Shown: positions 59,382-64,000 of the stretch, piece by piece
Numbering within the stretch: position 1 is the stretch's first letter
Layout of the letters: each line of letters opens with the position of its first letter
NCBI RefSeq assembly: GCF_030052815.1
Contig: NC_079500.1
Coordinates: 2,356,001-2,420,000 of the forward strand
DNA: 64,000 nucleotides
Direction: 5' to 3'
From: Hevea brasiliensis
Taxonomy: Eukaryota; Streptophyta; Magnoliopsida; Malpighiales; Euphorbiaceae
The notes under the pieces: model-generated
Databases searched by the model: none
What the model saw: only the letters and a program-made list of their open reading frames with translations
Told to the model about the DNA's origin: nothing
Made by a program: the position numbers and the translations under genes

Positions 59382-61004
59382 TGATGTGTCCCTACCGCAA
59401 GTGCACGGGTCGTTCAAGTAGTATAGAAAAAAATATCGTTCCCACGAGGAGTTGTGTTAATGATTGAATTTTTGATATAAAAAGTTGACTAAATTGAGCT
59501 ATTTTTGAAATTAAAGTAATGAATTGATGGGTATTAAGAATGTGAAATCTATGTATGCAAAATTAATAATCTATTCAACAATGTATTAATTAAACTAAAA
59601 TTGCATCAAATTGAAATAAGCAAGTTCAAATATGGCAATATTCAAAATGGCAAGTAATTAAATTCGATTAGAAATTAACAATGGTAAAAAGGTGATTCCG
59701 GAGTTCGGGATTTCATATTCGAGCTATTTTGGGATTTTAAATTGGTTATCCAATCTTGTGAAACTAATGGGTTTTAAGGAGATTAATTCTTAAATCCTTT
59801 GAATTCCCTTTCGAGTGAGACAAAGAGTGCCTTAATCAATCTAATCCTACTTTCGTAGACTTAGAGTTAATTAAAACCCATTAAGTCCTTTAATTAATCT
59901 GTGAATCCTCTTAATCCTTAGCCTATTTCTAGGTCTAAGTTAATTAAGTCCAATTTCTTGATTATTTATCACAAGGCCTTCTCCTTTCGGTGCTTCAACC
60001 ATGGATTAAGAACATTACTTAATGGGATCCTACACTAAGCATGTCATTAAGCACACAAGAAATGAATAAAACTCATTAAGACCACAAAATATGGATTACC
60101 CAATCAAAATCCACAAAATATCTAAAATATTACAACCCTTACTCCAGAATCAAAGGTAAACTACTCACTATCCATAATGCTTACAAGATATATTGAGTTT
60201 AAATGGAAATAAAGCTTTAGTCTAAGCTAAGGAATAAGAAATTAAACACTAGAAATGTAGAAAAAATGTAAGGAAAGAAAGAAATCTGCAAATCTTGGTT
60301 GAAAATGGTGGGGAAGGTGAAAGTGACTCCTCAAATTCTGCCTCCCTTCTCCTTTCCTTTTCTGCTCCTTTTTTCCTCTCCTCTAAAATGGGAAAATGAG
60401 ACTATTTATAGCATTTTTCTGACATGGAGCCCTAAAATGGTATGTTCTAGGAGGAATTATCTGAGGGAATCTTCTGCCAGCTCATTAATGAACTCTTTAT
60501 GGGATCAGCATAAGTGGATGCATAAGTTATGCAGTCCCTTATGCGATTTTACTGATCTGGTTCACTTATGCGAAACTGCATGACTTGGTGCATAGGCTAT
60601 GCACAATTCCGTGAAGGTGCATAAGGGAGGCGAGAATGTGCATAAGCTATGCAGTCTCCTTATGCACATTTCGGCAGGTATTGGAACAGTGATTTTTCTC
60701 CTTATGCAGATCTGCATAGCTTATGCGGCAAGTTATGCACAATTTGGTCAATGCACATTTCAGCTTGAAAACTTGTTTTTGACATCTTTGGCTGTAGAAG
60801 TCACTCCTCAATGGCAAAATTTCTCTTCAGTCCTTCAAAAACACCATTTTTCCTACAAAACAAAGTAAAAATTACAAATTAATCCAAAATTGACAATTAT
60901 GAAAAACTAACTAAATAACTAATGAAATTAGCTAAAAGTGACTAATAATCAAATAAAATGGCTATGAAATTAAACCTAAATGATTATGCAAAATGTATGC
61001 ATCA
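59382..61004 (-). repeat. 5' LTR of C (1623 bp)
   Basis: TATA box GCTATAAATAGT (minus) at 60401-60412, dyad cluster upstream at about 60505-60745. Ends TATGCATCA, followed by AGATT. Confidence 0.92.
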
Positions 61005-61009
61005 AGATT

Positions 61010-61455
61010 CCATTTCAATAACTTCACGCAAGCTCAATTGCCCATACTCCAGCGACGTTGCTAGAATCTCCATTTCCATTCAATCCCTAATACTCTAAAC
61101 TCTGAGAAGTTTGCTTAGTCATTTCCAGATGGGGCCTTCCAAATTTCTGAACAATTGGCAGTGGTTGCTGCCATTACCCAATATACTTCCTCAGGCAGAT
61201 TGTGAACTGAAGATGGAAGAAATGGAGCCATGGAAAAATGATTGAAGCAATGATGGAAAGAATGGAGTTGTGAACTAAATAGTGTTCTGTCTCTCCTAAT
61301 TTCAAATGACAAAAAGGTTGGAAGGGATAAGTTTGAGGTTTTAAATGAGCTCTTCTACACCATAGCTATTGCAGTCACTGAAATTCGATGAAGGGGTGGG
61401 TTATATGTAGCGCAAAATATAAAGAAACTGAATGTGGTGTTGTGTGTATGTGTGC

Positions 61456-61515
<60 letters not shown>

Positions 61516-62259
61516 GGGGGGGGGGGGTGGAAGCAAAATATATAGAGCAAATCCTCTGTTTTTCTATGAGAAAAGCATGATAGAAAGTAATGATTATGTG
61601 ACATAACACTGTGAACCACACAAGATCAAATGTTCATCTATATGATAGAGGCTACCATCCATGCTAGTCATATCACATCCTACTAATGTGCATGGGCCAT
61701 GCACATTGGGGAGGAAAGGAAAGTCCAATGCATCTCCAAGTTCATTCGGATCAGGTGGTTGACTTGACATGTCTAACTCCACCTGTTGTATTGAGATTGA
61801 GCAAAATTGTAGCTGTAGAGAGGTGCCCACATAATCCTCAATAATAAAAACCGTGTGATGAGAAGAATCTAAAGTGGTTGTAGCGCATGTTTCTTTCTTA
61901 TTTTGCTTTTGTTTTTTCTACAAGCTTTTATTTTGAAAATGTTACAACTATGCGAAACATTTCACCTATGTATTATTGTTATAAAATAAAAAAATATATA
62001 TATACACATACTCATCGTGTAATAGGGCCGTCAAGTTGCTCTGTCTTAATCACCACACCGATGTCAGGTCAAGAATGGGATAAACAAGGTCAATTGGAGG
62101 ATCAAGGCCACCAAGATTCTAAAGCATTATAAACCAAACCCAAAGCAAACTCTTAATTTTTCGCATAGCAAACCTGTAGGAAGAACATTTCCTTTGAGGA
62201 AAAGCTCATATGCCACTTTTGGGCTTAGGACGACAATGAATGATAATTAAAAATATTTG
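61010..62259. other. Interior of the MULE-like element
   Basis: About 1.25 kb of mixed composition. Two minus-strand frames look somewhat protein-like: 61115-61312 (MAPFLPSSVHNLPEEVYWVM then AATTANC) and 61594-61830 (SQPPDPNELGDALDFPFLPN). Neither is recognised. They may be gene pieces captured by the transposon or chance. Confidence 0.4.
61460..61527. repeat. (GA)n microsatellite followed by a G run
   Basis: About 26 GA units (61460-61512) and 14 consecutive G (61514-61527). Length is prone to slippage and assembly error. Confidence 0.95.
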
Positions 62260-62491
62260 TTTTAAAATTTTATTTTAAGTGGGACTATTTTTATTTTTAT
62301 AATTAAAATAATATTATAATATTGGTTTTTAATGCTAGGTCATCACATTTTAACGATGTTAGTTAAAATGCCTTCATTTGATAATGGCACATAATTACAG
62401 GGTATCACTTTGTCACAAACAAAAATTCAGACTCTGAAGTGAAAATACGCATAACCACAAGGTACTTTTTTGTAATTTCTCCTATAAAATA

Positions 62492-64000
62492 ACCCTATTG
62501 CATTACTATATGAATACATGAGTTAGGTAGCGTTGGAGTTATATAATATGTATAATTTTACATAAAAAAAAAAAGAGGAAGCCGAAGTCCAACTTTATAT
62601 TGAATTATTAGCAAAGCTTTCGGTATGAAAGGGTATATAATATTAACGGTTCACTTTCACATGTTCGGTGGTCACATTATTTTTATTTAGAAATATTAAT
62701 ATTATTCTAAAAAAATAATATTAATAATTAAAAAGAATCAAAGGTGGTATAAAAGGAAAAGAAATTAAAAACAAAATTATATGTATATGCTATATAAAAT
62801 TATAGGCATATAAAATAAATGTGTTAACATATTATAACTTATTTAATGATAATAGCTAGCATCAAGAGGATAATCATTTAATAATTTGTAATTTATATAT
62901 AAATAATTGAATAATTAATAACTTAATTATAATTTAAAATAATTGAATAATTAATTAATAGAAAAAAAAATTTAATGAAATTAATTAACTATATTTTATA
63001 TATAAATTATCATTTGAGATATCACATAGCAAGTTCTTTTTTTAAAATACCATATAACAAGCTATTAGAAGAGTTTAACTTATATATATATATATAATTA
63101 CCTATGCTAATACACGTGGTTACTGATAATTTTAATAAATAAATAATTTTAATTTTATATATTTTTTTTTAATTTTAATATATGAAAATAAAATAATATC
63201 TCAAATTTTCTTATCAATTATTTTATATTTTATTTTTATTATTTATATATGGACTAAACTTTTAATTTCTTAAAATTTTTAATAAGATTTCATAATATAA
63301 ATAATAACAATATAATAACATAATAGAAATATTGATTAAAAATAGGGAAACATTTGAAATTGATTCAGTTATATAGTTATTTTCATCATTTTATTTTAAA
63401 TATCAAAATTTTATTATATTTTCTGAATATAATAAAGAAATATAATATAATTAAATATTTTCTTTATTTATTAATATTAATATTATTTTTAAAAATAATA
63501 TTATTAATCCTTATTAAATAATAGAGAAAATTTAACGAAATTAAACATATTATGTTTTATAAATAAATTTATTATAATTTCATAATTTTATTGACAATAT
63601 CAGGAAAACTTTACGTGCGTTATATATACATATGAATATTAAATAAAAAATATTATTATTTTATTTTTTTTATTAAAAAAATAATATAATAATTTTTAGA
63701 TAATAAATTTAATAAAAATTTTGAATTTTGATAGTTAATTATAAAAAAATAACATTTAAAAGAAAAATAAAAAATAAATTTAGTATAAAAATAATAATTT
63801 TACGTGTCAACTCCTATCAACTACTCTTTTATATATAGAGAGAGAGAGGAATATCGGACTAAATGGGTCCCATCAGAGCGTGGTCTTTATGAAATATAAA
63901 TTATGGAATCATATTCCTTTTTTAATATTCATATATAAAAACCATATTGCATTATAATAATAGCATATGATTAATGAGTTGAAAGTGATGTATGGTTGGC
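62492..64000. other. Very AT-rich right flank
   Basis: Long A/T runs and TA repeats (for example 63083-63097 and 63829-63848). No ORF, RNA gene or element end could be supported, and no FRA10AC1 exon was found. Confidence 0.5.

Larger units (their letters stand above)
46366..61004 (-). mobile_element. Athila-like LTR retrotransposon C, complete structure
   Basis: Flanked by AGATT (46361-46365, 61005-61009). 3' LTR 46366-47985, internal 47986-59381, 5' LTR 59382-61004, PBS TTTTTGGCGCCGTTGCAGGG (minus) at 59358-59381. Same family as B but a distinct subfamily: LTRs begin TGATGTGTCCCTACC rather than TGATGTGGCCCAACC. Gag-pol and the env-like ORF are broken. The two LTRs show on the order of twenty scattered differences by eye. 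Confidence 0.94.
46140..62482. mobile_element. MULE-like DNA transposon, split by element C
   Basis: Left terminus 46140-46365 (GGGAAATTATAAAAAAGTAT...) and right terminus about 62260-62482 are long imperfect inverted repeats of about 220 bp, sharing CACTTCAG(G/A)GTCTGA and AAAGTGATACCCT. Flanking 9-mers TAGAAAATA (46131-46139) and TATAAAATA (62483-62491) agree at 8 of 9, the duplication length of Mutator elements. Without C and its duplicated AGATT the element is about 1.7 kb. No transposase seen, so non-autonomous. Interior fragments may be captured gene pieces. Confidence 0.65.

Noticed and set aside
61388..61621. ORFs on both strands across the GA repeat
   Set aside because: They are open only because GA/CT repeats lack stops.
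61010..64000. FRA10AC1 exon 4
   Set aside because: Looked for the conserved cysteine-containing second half of the domain in the non-repeat stretches and did not find it.

Overview
This window is plant nuclear DNA, most likely from a dicot. It is AT-rich and made mostly of nested LTR retrotransposons of the Tat/Ogre-like and Athila-like Ty3/gypsy lineages, with TRIMs, a MULE-like DNA transposon and LINE debris. The one host gene I recognise is a plant homologue of FRA10AC1, on the + strand. Species cannot be fixed from the sequence.

Layout. 1-8144 is a Tat-type non-autonomous element (A1, minus strand, left LTR cut by the window edge). 8145-11572 is host sequence with a LINE ORF1-like remnant, a short unrecognised coding fragment and the AT-rich region upstream of FRA10AC1. 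FRA10AC1 exons 1 and 2 lie at 11573-11663 and 11954-12023. A second Tat-type element (A2, 12029-23031, minus strand) sits five bases into the next intron; its target-site duplication is the splice donor sequence itself. Exon 3 is at 23322-23405 and ends at a U12-type donor (GTATCCTT). No later exon is visible, so the U12 intron, if the gene is intact, spans the rest of the window.

24240-44271 is a three-LTR Athila-like compound (B, minus strand) flanked by GTCAG. It has an intact env-position ORF, a broken gag-pol, and a 4.16-kb solo LTR of another family inside its integrase. 44277-46139 is host sequence with a possible minus-strand exon and a LINE 3' tail. 46140-62482 is a MULE-like element of about 1.7 kb, opened near the inner end of its left terminal inverted repeat by a second Athila-like element (C, 46366-61004, minus strand, target duplication AGATT). 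62492-64000 is very AT-rich with no gene seen.

Three insertions of one TRIM family (151-bp LTRs) are nested in the larger elements. One is canonical. One is a bare 302-bp inverted-LTR palindrome with its own target duplication. One is an 864-bp composite whose two ends are inverted LTRs. The Athila-like elements also carry a repeated dyad (TGCATAAG/CTTATGCA) in the LTR U3, upstream of the env-like ORF as a 73-bp minisatellite, and downstream of that ORF. All four large elements are antisense to FRA10AC1.
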